DNA of 64,000 bases from Paraburkholderia caribensis. GTDB taxonomy: Bacteria; Pseudomonadota; Gammaproteobacteria; Burkholderiales; Burkholderiaceae. Made by a program: the position numbers and the translations under genes. The stretch lies in assembly GCF_002902945.1 (NCBI RefSeq), contig NZ_CP026104.1, positions 186,001 through 250,000 on the forward strand, written 5' to 3'. Positions 45,780-55,169 of the stretch are shown piece by piece; positions within the stretch are counted from its first letter, which is position 1, and each line of letters starts with the position of its first letter. A model generated the notes under the pieces. The model saw nothing but the letters and a program-made list of their open reading frames with translations, did not search any database and was not told the DNA's origin.

Positions 45780-46541
45780 TCAGGCGACGAGGGGCACCGA
45801 CGCACTATCACTGGTTGGTGCCGCCGCTACCAGGTTCTGCGGCGCCCGCTTCGCAGGTGCCTTCCTCGCCACCGATTCTTTCGCCGCAGTTTTCCTGACT
45901 GCTGTCTTCTTCGCCGGTGTTGACTTCGTTACTGCCTTGGCTTTCTTCGCGGTGACCGTTTTTCCCGCCACTTTTTTCGTCGTGGCTTTCTTTGCGGTCG
46001 CCTTGCCGGACGAGATGGTCTTCGAGCCCGAGGCGCCCTCTTCCGCAGCGACAATCAGAAACTTCGAACGGTCTTTGGCGCCAGCCAACCATGCCGGTGC
46101 CGGGCCGCGGCCGCTCCATGTCGCCCCACTCTTTGGATCGCGGTATTTCGGCGCCTGGGGGCCCCTCACGTAGTTGCCCGTCGTCGCTGGTTTCTTTGCC
46201 GCAGTGGCCGGTTGTGCAGCACTATCGTCGATCAGAAACTTGGTCCGATCACGTGCGCTCGCGATCCACGTCGGTGCGCGGCCGTGCCCGGTCCAGGTGG
46301 CACCCGTCTTCGGATGACGGTACTTTGCCGATGCTGCCGGCTTGGCAACCGTCCTGGCGCCTGGCTTGCGGCCACGCTTCTTACCGCCCGTATGTGCCTC
46401 GATGTCGGCAACGGTCAAGCTGTGCTTTTCCATGAGGTCACGAATCTTCGCGATGACGCCGACCGACTGCTTCGCGGCAAGCGCTTCGGCCTGGGCCTGC
46501 AACCTGGCGATTTTTGCCTGCAAGTTATCGAGTGTGGTCAT
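45780..46541 (-). CDS. H-NS-family protein with two DNA-binding modules and an H1-like tail
   Basis: 253 aa, versus about 100 in normal H-NS of this group. Residues 1-50 are the coiled-coil oligomerisation region (MTTLDNLQAKIARLQAQAEA). Two copies of the Burkholderia-type DNA-binding core follow: about 73-105 (YRHPKTGATWTGHGRAPTWI, then ASARDRTKFLID) and about 131-163 (YRDPKSGATWSGRGPAPAWL, then AGAKDRSKFLI). Residues about 172-240 are a Lys/Ala/Thr tail like histone H1. The protein should bind AT-rich DNA with higher avidity and silence foreign genes. It is divergent from the small H-NS-like gene at 46946. Confidence 0.85.
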   Translation of the reverse strand: MTTLDNLQAKIARLQAQAEALAAKQSVGVIAKIRDLMEKHSLTVADIEAHTGGKKRGRKPGARTVAKPAASAKYRHPKTGATWTGHGRAPTWIASARDRTKFLIDDSAAQPATAAKKPATTGNYVRGPQAPKYRDPKSGATWSGRGPAPAWLAGAKDRSKFLIVAAEEGASGSKTISSGKATAKKATTKKVAGKTVTAKKAKAVTKSTPAKKTAVRKTAAKESVARKAPAKRAPQNLVAAAPTSDSASVPLVA

Positions 46542-46945
46542 TCTTTCCTCTTTCTGTATGTCGTAGTGGCCGAACTATGCCAGCAAGTAAGACGCACGTC
46601 GATAGTGGCACGCTACAATTGGAGAGGCTCAGACGCCGAACGGATTAACCCGGGTGCTTCGTCGGCCTTTGTTAAGGCAGGACCAAGGGCTGAGCGACGA
46701 CGATCGCTGCGCTACGAAAGCCGCTATAGCCGGACCGCTCGCAACCGGCCCCACTCAGCCCCGGCGCCAAACCGCGAACTCAGACACGCGACCTGCCGGG
46801 ATAACCGCTGCTTTAATCCGCTGGAAAGCGGCGACTGCCGCTCCGCGACTCAGCGCGATTGAGCAGATCAAATCCGCTTCAGACAACGGATTTTCCGCAG
46901 ATCCTGTGGAAGAAATAGTCGGACGGTACTCACGGATGAAAACGA
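46542..46945. other. Divergent intergenic region between two H-NS-type genes
   Basis: 400 bp with no gene. It must hold the promoters of both the long H-NS gene (minus) and the short H-NS-like gene (plus). I see no clear -10/-35 pair. Confidence 0.4.
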
Positions 46946-47272
46946 ATGGATGAACGTAAGCGGGACAGCATGATCGCTTATCTCCGCCACCGGATGGAAG
47001 AATATGGCATTGCGCCGGACGACCTGGCCTCAGCAATAGCGGGCGATCAGGTGACGCAGAAACCAGCCCGGTATCAAAATGCGACGGGGGATACCTGGAC
47101 GGGCGACGGGGACATGCCCCAGTGGCTGAAGCAGGCGATTAGCGCAGGACAAAGACTCGAGCATTTTGAGATGACTTCGACGCCGCCGGTACAGGATAGC
47201 CAGCGAAAGACGATCGACTGGCGCGACGACCCTTTCGCAGGGAGTCCACTCGCGCGGCAGCACGCTGACTGA
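46946..47272 (+). CDS. Short H-NS-like protein without the oligomerisation domain
   Basis: 108 aa. The region RYQNATGDTWTGDGDMPQWL, then KQAISAGQRLEHFEM (residues about 42-76), aligns with the H-NS DNA-binding core of the neighbouring gene (Y-x-x-x-x-G-x-T-W-x-G-x-G-x-x-P-x-W-(I/L)). The minor-groove arginine position (G-R) is replaced by G-D, and no N-terminal coiled coil precedes it; instead there is a short helix (MIAYLRHRMEEYGIAPDDLA). The tail is acidic. It may have weak DNA binding or act as a modulator or decoy of H-NS (inference). Confidence 0.7.
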   Translation: MDERKRDSMIAYLRHRMEEYGIAPDDLASAIAGDQVTQKPARYQNATGDTWTGDGDMPQWLKQAISAGQRLEHFEMTSTPPVQDSQRKTIDWRDDPFAGSPLARQHAD

Positions 47273-47722
47273 CGAGTTCACCTTCTCGTGCTGGGCGAAC
47301 GCTGGCTGCGACAGATGAATTCGATAGGGCGGTCCCCGTTGCCTTCCAGGCTGCCGCAAAAAGCGGTGATAGAAAGGCTGCATCGCGGGCATCCCGACCC
47401 GCCCGGATCTGGAGCCTGGAAGGGCGCGACTCCTGGAAATCCTCACCTTTTATCGCCCTGTGTACACGGAAGCATGCCGCCCGGCGCAGCGGCTCAGAAA
47501 AGAGCAATGCGGCTCGACGTCGCTCCCGCTGAGTAGCCTTCCCTATTCCGACCATCGCTGCGGGCTTCGGCGAATCGCGCCCGACGACCCCCAAAATTCT
47601 GTTGACTTTCCCGCACCGGATGCTGCTTCGAGCGACTACATTTATCTTGTAGGAAGGCGATCTTGCGCATGAAGTGCCCCCTGCCTCCGCATTGCGGTCC
47701 GCAGCTCCGAAGCGAGAATGAC
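47273..47722. other. Intergenic, nothing recognised
   Basis: 450 bp between the short H-NS-like gene and the endopeptidase gene. Only weak frames; the promoter of the endopeptidase gene is expected near its 3' end. Confidence 0.4.
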
Positions 47723-48681
47723 ATGAAGAAAGTGATCTGCGCACTGCTGCTTGCGGCCACGTCTCTCTGCGCGCGTGCTGACACCCCGCCGCTCTACTCC
47801 CCGAGCGTGATCGTGTACGACGTCACGCGTGGCGAAGTCCTGCTGGAAAAGAATGCCGACGATATCCGACCCATCGCGTCGCTGACCAAACTGATGACCG
47901 CGATGGTCGTACTCGACAAGGCACAGGAGATGGGAGATACCCTGACCATTGACGAGGCCGACATCGACCGGCTCAAGCACTCGGGGTCCCGGATACCCAT
48001 CGGTACGTCGCTCGAACGCGAGGCGATGCTTCGCCTTGCACTGATGTCGTCCGAAAACCGTGCGGCGTCCGCCCTGTCACGCTCGTTCCCCGGGGCCAAC
48101 CGGCGTTCATCGAGCAGATGAACCTGAAGGCGCGCGGGCTAAACATGTCCGGCACGCATTTCGAGGATCCGACGGGACTCTCGCCGGACAATGTCTCGAC
48201 GGCTCGCGATGTTGTCAAACTGGCAATCGAAGCGTCGCACTATCCGATGATCAGTTTATTTACCACGCTGACAGCGTACGAACAGACAATTGGCAACCGG
48301 ACGCGTTTCTATCACAACACGGATCCCGTCGTCCGCTGGACGGATTGGGACGTTCAGCTCGCAAAAACGGGATACACGCGCGAGGCGGGTCGCTGCATCG
48401 TCGTCGATGTCGCGATGCCGAGAGGCCCGGTGATCATTGCGCTGCTTGGCGCACGTTCGGCCCGTGCCCGCTCCGCTGATCTGGCCACGATACGCAACTG
48501 GGTGAACGGCGATGAAACGCCCGTAGCCGTACCTCGGCTGTACTACGCCTCGGCGCATTCGCATCACAGCCACCCGGGCGTCGCCAGCCAACCGCATCGC
48601 GTAAAGGTGCGATTCGCGTCGACCGGCCCGTCACACCGCCATGCGTCGCGCCGCGTGATCGCCAGTCGAGCCGGTGCATAA
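47723..48681 (+). pseudogene. D-alanyl-D-alanine endopeptidase (PBP7/PbpG type), one-base frameshift
   Basis: Starts at the ATG at 47723 with GCGAGAA upstream; signal peptide KKVICALLLAATSLCARAD. All three S11-peptidase motifs are readable: SxxK in SLTKLMTAMVVLD, SxN in MSSENRAASAL, and KTG in QLAKTGYTREAG. After SRSFPG the frame is lost at a GGGG run (48092-48095). One more G would continue into PAFIEQMNLKARGLNMSGTH, DPTGLSPDNVSTARD and on to the end at 48681. The intact enzyme would cleave peptidoglycan cross-links in the periplasm. Homopolymer sequencing error is as likely as true decay. Confidence 0.85.
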
Positions 48682-48894
48682 GCGCGCCTGATCCGGCAAG
48701 ACACGCATCGCCGTCGACACCAGAACGTGTTTCTCCTCGAAAGGGCCGTATTGCCAGACTGATCGAACCGCAGATCGCGCGCCTGGAGCCGCTATTCGTC
48801 GACGCCACAGTCGCGTCCGGCTCCGGCAGATGTTTGAACGATCTATCATAGTGAAGCATGAGGTCGCCATGACTTGTCCGAACTCAAGCATCGA

Positions 48895-49752
48895 ATGAAG
48901 CCACCACGCAACACCGACTCCGTCCCAGGGGAGTGGTACATCGACACAGCGTGCATCAATTGCGGTGCATCGCGTCATGTCGCGCCCGAGCTGATTGTCG
49001 AAAAAAACGACAAGAGTGTCTTCGTTCGGCAGCCCATCACGCCGGAAGAGCGACTCGCGGCCTGGCGTGCGGTGTTCGTATGTCCTACGGCATCGGTACG
49101 CAGCGAAACGAAGCAGCCTCGCCCGAACGCCGCGATCTTTCCGCAGCAGATCACATCGGGTGTGTGGCGCTGCGGATTCAACGCGCGGTCGTCGTTTGGC
49201 GCACATTCGTATTTTGCGGCGCGTCCTGACGGCAATCTGCTGATCGACTCACCGCGCTATGCGACGGAGCTGGTGAAATGGTTTGACGACGCCGGTGGTA
49301 TTGCGCACATACTTCTGTCGCATCGTGACGACGTCGCAGACGCGGACAAATACGCGCGCCAGTTCGGTGCTCGCGTCTGGATCCACCGGGAGGACAGCTC
49401 GGCCGCCCCATATGCTACGGATCTGCTCGACGACCGGTCAGCACCAGGCATCGCGGCCGGTGTGCGCGCAATCCCTCTGCCCGGGCACACTCGGGGTAGC
49501 GTCGCATACCTGCTCGAAGATCGCGTGCTGTTCTCCGGTGATTCGCTTGCCTGGAGCCCACGCGAGCGGGACCTCATCGCATTCAGGGGTGCGTGCTGGT
49601 ATTCATGGACGGAGCTCACCGAATCGCTTGGCACGCTGGCCGCATATCGGTTCGAATGGCTGCTTCCTGGTCACGGTTGGCTCGCACACTTGCCGGCCGA
49701 GGAAATGAGTGCGCGCTTGCTCGCGTTGGTTACACGCATGCGAAGTGATTGA
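48895..49752 (+). CDS. MBL-fold metallo-hydrolase with ferredoxin-like N-terminus
   Basis: 285 aa from the ATG at 48895; a TTG at 48874 is the alternative. Residues about 15-70 (YIDTACINCGASRHVAPELI ... FVCPTAS) resemble a 4Fe-4S ferredoxin-type domain with only part of the cysteine set (CxxC and CP). The MBL core follows: FGAHSYFAARPDGNLLIDSP, HILLSHRDDVADADKYA in place of HxHxDH (first His replaced by Ser), PLPGHTRGSVAY, LFSGDSLAW and WLLPGHGW. The family includes hydrolases of glyoxalase-II type; the substrate is unknown. A stand-alone gene. Confidence 0.8.
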   Translation: MKPPRNTDSVPGEWYIDTACINCGASRHVAPELIVEKNDKSVFVRQPITPEERLAAWRAVFVCPTASVRSETKQPRPNAAIFPQQITSGVWRCGFNARSSFGAHSYFAARPDGNLLIDSPRYATELVKWFDDAGGIAHILLSHRDDVADADKYARQFGARVWIHREDSSAAPYATDLLDDRSAPGIAAGVRAIPLPGHTRGSVAYLLEDRVLFSGDSLAWSPRERDLIAFRGACWYSWTELTESLGTLAAYRFEWLLPGHGWLAHLPAEEMSARLLALVTRMRSD

Positions 49753-50357
49753 AGTCGCCGGGATGCCGTCTTCCGGCGTGACGCGGTTATAACCCGTCGG
49801 CATCTAGCCCTGCAATCCAAAGGAGCGAGGTGAGATTGCATTCGCTCTAGCCGGGCAGGTCTGCCATTCTCCTGACCTCGCGGCGCAACTCACTGATCGT
49901 CAACTGAATTTGCCAGATTCCAGCGTAGGAAGACTCGAGTTCGACCTCAACTGACGTTCACGTCTCACCTTTAGCAAGGCAGATTCAGGTCGCTCCTCTG
50001 CCATTCGCGCCGTAGTGACCGCGAATGTCATCTCTCGTCCGTCGGACGCGAACTTCCGACCTGTTGCTGCCCGTCAGCCCGGCGCCGGCTATGGGCCGCT
50101 TTCAAGATGCACCGGTCATAGTCGCGCCTTTGGAACCGGTGATATGGCCGCCCCGCGCCCGTCTTTCGCCGTCGTGTTGTCAACGGCTCGCCCCTTGTCC
50201 CCGCGTTGAGCCATTGTTAGTTTTGGCCTGGAGTGACGGGCTGCGAGGCAGACTCGAACGCGTCGATTGCTGGTTGCCGCGGCTGCCCGGATGCCATAGC
50301 GGCAAGCCTGTCGTTGGATCGGCTCAGCCATCAGTCAATGCGTCCGTGCCCCACCTT
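49753..50357. other. 600-bp intergenic region, nothing recognised
   Basis: Between two convergent genes, so it should hold terminators of both. I see no convincing hairpin with a U-tract and no coding frame with family motifs. Confidence 0.4.
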
Positions 50358-50615
50358 CTAATTAAACATTTCCGGCCGCAGATCGCTTACCTCGATGATC
50401 ACGTCGGCGGGCAAATTCGCCCGGCGAGCAGCGGCGCGGATGGCGTCTGCGTTGGGCGCCTCATACAGACAATAGGTCTTCTTCTTGTCCGCGCTGAGAA
50501 ACGAAAAGAGCCACTCGACGCCCTCCTCGTCGTTGATTCTCTTAACAGTTGCAGCACTTTCACCCGTGACCTCGAGTTGTTCCGCAAAATTACGTTCAAT
50601 CATAAAACGCGGCAT
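50358..50615 (-). CDS. DUF4242 (SCO4226-like nickel-binding) protein
   Basis: 85 aa from the ATG at 50615, preceded by AAGGAG at 6 bp, a very strong ribosome site. It reads MPRFMIERNFAEQLEVTGES, then EGVEWLFSFLSADKKKTYCL, YEAPNADAIRAAARRANLPA and DVIIEVSDLRPEMF, the ferredoxin-like small fold of DUF4242. These proteins bind metal or heme-like ligands; the role is unknown. It lies 47 bp downstream of the large cyclase/ATPase gene on the same strand and is probably its operon partner, a pairing seen for such genes elsewhere. Confidence 0.85.
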   Translation of the reverse strand: MPRFMIERNFAEQLEVTGESAATVKRINDEEGVEWLFSFLSADKKKTYCLYEAPNADAIRAAARRANLPADVIIEVSDLRPEMFN

Positions 50616-50662
50616 GTGATTCTCCTTGAGTAGCGACTGCTCGTTGCGCGTCAAACACTGTA

Positions 50663-53600
50663 CTAACTTTTGCGCCGAGCTTCTGTCGGTGCGCCACCGA
50701 TGCGCTCCACGAGAGCGAACATCTTGAGTCTTCTGGCTGCGGCGGCCGCCATCGAGAGCAGATCTTGCGCTCGTTCTCTATCTTCTCTGCCATTGCGCGC
50801 CGCCAGCATGAGCGCGTATTCGTGCCGGCCATGGGCCAGCCACGGCCACGCCCGTAAGCGCTCATCCATGCGCAGCGCGTAGTCGAAATGCTGTTCGGCG
50901 GCTGACCAGTCGCCGAGAGCACTGGCCAGCATGCCAAGAAACCGTGCCGCAGATCCGCAGCACAGCGTAAAGACTGGAACCGTGACGACCTGATCCTGGA
51001 ACGGCAGGAGAAGGGCATAAATCCGTTCGGCATGTTCGACGTCCCGCAAGCGGGCAGCAACCTCCGCCAGATATGTCAACGTGACAAGCCGCCTGCTGTC
51101 CATGGGGATGCTGGACTCCGATTCCGCAAGCCGATCAAGATTGTCGCGGGCCTGCGCTTCGAAGCCGAGATCACTACAGATCAACATGAATCCTGGCCGC
51201 CACGTAGCGTCCTCAGAATGCTCGTCGACAAACCGCTTGAAGATCGGCGCTACCTCGGCGAGCCGACCCTGTTCGCGGCGTATCGTGAACATCTGCATGC
51301 CGTAGACACCCGTTGCGAGATTCGCGTCAGCGTTCTGCGCCATCTGCAACGAGTCCCGCGTCTTGTGCTCCGCCTCAGCAAAGTCACCGACGAGTATGGC
51401 CCGCATCGCCTGCGCCCCCGTAACGCACCACTTGTCGACAAAGTGCTGTCCACGGGCGGCAATCTGCCGATACCGCTCCAGCGCGCTCTCGAAACTGTCC
51501 ACCTCGCCGATCTCCAGGTAGCCGGCAAGACATCGGGCGCATGCATGACCAATGGTGTGCGCATCGCCGAGAACTTCCGCGATCTGTCTGAGTTCCAGCA
51601 ATACGCTTTCACGCTCCGGAAATCTGTTCGCAGCCAACGGTAGAGCCGCGACATGCATCAATTCGCAAGCCAATGCGTCGAACACGCTCGGCAGATCGTT
51701 CAGGCGTCTGGCAAGATCGACGGCCTCCACGGCAAATTCACTATTCTGTTCGCGGGCACCCGTCATATGAACTGTGCGGAGAAGGCGACTCAACAGTCGG
51801 CAACGCTCGACTGACTGCTCGGTACCGATCAGGGTGACCGCCTCTGCCAGCAACGAAAGCGATTCATCGCCGGAGCCTTCGAGGAACGTCTCTGCGGTGT
51901 CAAACTCCAACGCTGCCTGCACGAGATACGACGTGAGCTTCTGTTCGCGGGCAATTCGGGCCGCCTCGCGAAAGGTCGCGATCGCCTCGCGCCGCGCCAG
52001 TCTGAGCTCTGCCCTGCCCCTCGTCAGCAGCAGACTCAGCAGGTGCATGGCCCGATCCGCCTCACTGCAGGAGCATCGGCTGATCAGTTCAAGTCCGCGC
52101 TGGGCATGGGCGATAGCCTCGTCGTAGGCGGCGCCCGCGAGTGCCCGCTCCCCGGCACGCTGCCAATAGCCGAGCGCGCGATCCGGCAGATCGGCCGCAG
52201 CGAAGTTCTGAGCGATCAATTCGGGTTGCCGCTCGACGATGTCCGGATAGTGTTCTTCAAGCGCGGCGGCAATTAGCGCGTGGTAGTGGCGGCGGCGCGC
52301 CAGCAGCAGGGATTGATATGCAATTTCCTGGATCAATGCATGCCGGAACAGATAGGCGTCGCCACCAGCAGGTTTTCCTGAAGCAGGAGTAATGATTTCG
52401 GCCGCGATCAGGCGAACGAGCTTTCGTTGCAGTTCATCCTCCGACCTGGACGCAATCAACCCAAGCAGCTTCGTGTCGAACTCACGTCCCACCGTGGCTG
52501 CGATCTGCGCGGTTTCCTTGACGGTTGGCTCCAGCCGGTCGAGCCGCGACAGCAGCGAGCCCTGCAGCGTGTCCGGAATCGCGATCGTCTGCGGCGTGCC
52601 TTTCAACTCGTAGCTGCCGCCCGCATCCTCCAACAGATCGCTCTGGAGAACGGTCTTGGTCAGTTCCTCGACGAAGAGCGGCACACCGTCCGTCTTCGAG
52701 ACGATCTGATCGAGTACGAGATCCGGAAGCCGCTTGCCCCCCGTCAGCCGCTCGACCATCGCAACGCAATCGCGGCGCGATAACCGGTCGAGATTGCGTT
52801 GTACGAGATGAGGGTAAGTCCATCCCGGTTCAAACTCAGGCCGCGCCGTGACAAGTACCAGCAGCCGGGACGACACCAGTCGCTCAACCACGAGCCGAAC
52901 AAACTCGAGAGATGACGGATCGATCCAGTGCGCGTCTTCGACAACGAAAAGTACCGGCTGAACGCGCGTCGACGTTTCGAGTATCGCCACCAGCACGTCC
53001 AGCGTCCGACGCTTGAAGGAAGGCGACGATGTCTCAACTGTCGGATGACGCGCTCCTGTGGGAATCCCAAGGAAATTTGTAAGAACCATTAGCGTCTCGT
53101 CGGCATCGACTCCGAGTCTCGCGATCCCAGCCTCTAGCCGCTCCATATCCGACGCATCCGAAGCGTCGGGGCCGACGCCGAAAGTGCGCTGTACCCAGCG
53201 TTGTACCGGCCAAAAAGGGCTGTTGCGATAGTACGCGGAACAGTGAAGCGAAACGACCACATGTGTATCGTCACTAATGCCGTCGCAGAGCGCCCGCAGT
53301 ATGCGAGATTTTCCGATTCCCGGCTCGCCGGTCAACAGCACGCAGCGCATTTCCCCATCCACACTCTGCCTCCAGTGCCGCCGGAGCATCTCGAGTTCCG
53401 CAGCCCGGCCGATGAGTGGCGTGATCCCTTGGGCGGCCCTGATTTCGAAGCGGTCGATCGTATCCGCTTGCGCCAGCACACGTTGAACCCGGACCGGATC
53501 AGCGACCCCTTTCAGCTCACGCCAGCCAAGGTTTTCAAGCTTGAACGATCCTTGGATCAGGCGTTGGGCGGTCGGTCCCACGACTATCGCGTCCGGAGGA

Positions 53601-54286
53601 GCAAGCGACTGCAGCCTTGCGGCGATGATTGGCGCCTCTCCGACGATCGCGCGGTGATCCAGCGAAGATCCAGCGCCAATCGCTCCGGCTACGACAAGTC
53701 CCGTTTCGATCCCGATTCGCGCCTGCAGCCGCACTCCGTACTCTGTTTCGATGACCCCGTTGGCCTCGCGAAGCGCAGCTACGGCGGCAAGGGCGGCGAG
53801 TACCGCACGTATGGCATCGTCTTCGTGCGCATTCGGATAGCCGAAATAGACGAGCAGGCCGTCACCGATATAAAGCGCGATATGGCCTTCATGAGCTTCG
53901 ATCGCGCGTGCACAAGCTTGATGGTAGACCCCTAGCAGACGTCGCATATCCTCTGGATCGAATCGCTCAGCTAGCGCTGTCGAATCGATGAGGTCGATGA
54001 ACATCACTGTGATTTGCCGCCTCTCGGCCTCGATGGATCCGGTTGCAGGCGGCGAAGACAAGGCTCCGCGTTCCTCCGCCGGTCCAAGCGGATGTGCGTG
54101 AGTTTCGGCCAGCGCCGCCAGTCCTTTTGCGAGCCGCTTGCGGTCGCCAAGCGTAAGGCCGAGTTCCTTCAGGTCACCCTCGGAAAGATCGCCGAGCACA
54201 TCCCAGTCGATCCCTTGCAACGTGAACTTCGCAGCGTGCGCGCCGAGGCCAATCTGCGCTAACCATGTCGTCAGATCATCGGTCAT
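50663..54286 (-). CDS. SAM-domain/class III nucleotide cyclase/AAA ATPase/TPR regulator
   Basis: 1207 aa from the ATG at 54286; the frame extends to 54922, but those residues are arginine- and glutamine-rich and not family-like. Order: SAM domain (residues 1-60, DLTTWLAQIGLGAHAAKFTL); class III adenylate/guanylate cyclase domain (about 90-260) with metal Asp98 in VMFIDLIDST and Asp142 in YIGDGLLVYFG; AAA-type ATPase with Walker A GEPGIGKS (320-327) and Walker B VLFVVED (445-451); then TPR-like helical repeats to the end (ALGYWQRAGERALAGAAYDE). Such proteins are predicted signal-transduction ATPases. The signal and output are unknown. Confidence 0.85.
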   Translation of the reverse strand: MTDDLTTWLAQIGLGAHAAKFTLQGIDWDVLGDLSEGDLKELGLTLGDRKRLAKGLAALAETHAHPLGPAEERGALSSPPATGSIEAERRQITVMFIDLIDSTALAERFDPEDMRRLLGVYHQACARAIEAHEGHIALYIGDGLLVYFGYPNAHEDDAIRAVLAALAAVAALREANGVIETEYGVRLQARIGIETGLVVAGAIGAGSSLDHRAIVGEAPIIAARLQSLAPPDAIVVGPTAQRLIQGSFKLENLGWRELKGVADPVRVQRVLAQADTIDRFEIRAAQGITPLIGRAAELEMLRRHWRQSVDGEMRCVLLTGEPGIGKSRILRALCDGISDDTHVVVSLHCSAYYRNSPFWPVQRWVQRTFGVGPDASDASDMERLEAGIARLGVDADETLMVLTNFLGIPTGARHPTVETSSPSFKRRTLDVLVAILETSTRVQPVLFVVEDAHWIDPSSLEFVRLVVERLVSSRLLVLVTARPEFEPGWTYPHLVQRNLDRLSRRDCVAMVERLTGGKRLPDLVLDQIVSKTDGVPLFVEELTKTVLQSDLLEDAGGSYELKGTPQTIAIPDTLQGSLLSRLDRLEPTVKETAQIAATVGREFDTKLLGLIASRSEDELQRKLVRLIAAEIITPASGKPAGGDAYLFRHALIQEIAYQSLLLARRRHYHALIAAALEEHYPDIVERQPELIAQNFAAADLPDRALGYWQRAGERALAGAAYDEAIAHAQRGLELISRCSCSEADRAMHLLSLLLTRGRAELRLARREAIATFREAARIAREQKLTSYLVQAALEFDTAETFLEGSGDESLSLLAEAVTLIGTEQSVERCRLLSRLLRTVHMTGAREQNSEFAVEAVDLARRLNDLPSVFDALACELMHVAALPLAANRFPERESVLLELRQIAEVLGDAHTIGHACARCLAGYLEIGEVDSFESALERYRQIAARGQHFVDKWCVTGAQAMRAILVGDFAEAEHKTRDSLQMAQNADANLATGVYGMQMFTIRREQGRLAEVAPIFKRFVDEHSEDATWRPGFMLICSDLGFEAQARDNLDRLAESESSIPMDSRRLVTLTYLAEVAARLRDVEHAERIYALLLPFQDQVVTVPVFTLCCGSAARFLGMLASALGDWSAAEQHFDYALRMDERLRAWPWLAHGRHEYALMLAARNGREDRERAQDLLSMAAAAARRLKMFALVERIGGAPTEARRKS

Positions 54287-54445
54287 TGCTGCGTCTCTGG
54301 AGTACCCATCCAACGTTATCATCGGCGACGTGGCCCAACTTGTCCACGCGGCTTCGCACTCTTTTCGGCGGGTGGCTGGAGAGCCGCGTACGATCGGACT
54401 TGTTAAGTAGTTACCGCGAACATTGCCCCGCCTGATCACTGGGTT

Positions 54446-54799
54446 TTGAGCGCGGTCACCGCCCACCCGATCGCTATGGGAGCGTTCCGGAAAACGATTC
54501 CCATCGAAGTCTCGTGGATCGGGCTCGGCGTCTTCCTGTTGCCGACGCTCGTGCTGAGCATGCTCGCTCGCTGGCAGTTGGCCGCATCCATCCGCGAGAC
54601 CTCCGCGTTGTTGCTCGGCGTCGCAGTGTATTTCGCGTAGATGCTGCTGGGCCACTTCCTCAACCTGCGATTCACCTACCCCGAAGTGACGCCGTACCTT
54701 GGCCGGGTGAACAGCGCGCTTCTCACAATGACGCGGGGCGCATCCGGTATCGTCCTCGCGGCATGTGCGGCGCGTTGGCTCCGGCCGGCTACCGTCTAA
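54446..54799 (+). pseudogene. Membrane-protein remnant with in-frame TAG
   Basis: A plus-strand frame from a TTG reads VSWIGLGVFLLPTLVLSMLA, then ETSALLLGVAVYFA, a TAG at 54638-54640, and continues in frame MLLGHFLNLRFTYPEVTPYL, ASGIVLAACAARWLRP to a stop at 54799. Hydrophobic segments lie on both sides of the TAG. It looks like the C-terminal end of a membrane protein of unknown family interrupted by one amber codon. Confidence 0.35.
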
Positions 54800-55169
54800 G
54801 GTTTCATCCGGCTCGGACGGCACGTCCAGGCGTGCCCGAGGCGGCGGGAGCACCGGATTACGCTGAGGTGGAGCAGATCGTGCTGCCCACGCCTCTCTGA
54901 CGGCAGCCCAAGACTGAGTCAAGAGTCCGAAGCAATCCCAGGCATCCTGAAAACACTCACCTTTCGCCGGTAGCTATCCGTCGTCTACAAGGGGGGGCAT
55001 CCCCCACTTTTGGGTCCATCGAGCGGAACTGTGTTGCGGGAATTTCATTTCAGTGCCTGTTTTAAGGCTTTTTCTTGACATATAGCGCACCTGACGTCAT
55101 AGAATGCCTGTGCTTACTGCATGAACTGTGGCGAGCACCTCCTAATTCGAAAGTGAGTCATCCACGACT
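54800..55169. other. Intergenic region upstream of the HU gene
   Basis: No gene recognised. The 3' part carries the likely promoter of the HU-type gene (see 55075-55105). Confidence 0.4.
55075..55105 (+). promoter_or_regulatory. Candidate sigma-70 promoter for the HU-type gene
   Basis: A perfect -35 (TTGACA, 55075-55080) and a -10-like TAGAAT (55100-55105) with a 19-bp spacer, a little longer than optimal. A TGACGTCA palindrome sits between them and could be an operator. It ends about 65 bp before the start codon. Confidence 0.45.

Noticed and set aside
54287..54922. N-terminal extension of the cyclase/AAA gene
   Set aside because: Arg/Gln-rich, not family-like; the SAM domain starts right after the ATG at 54286.
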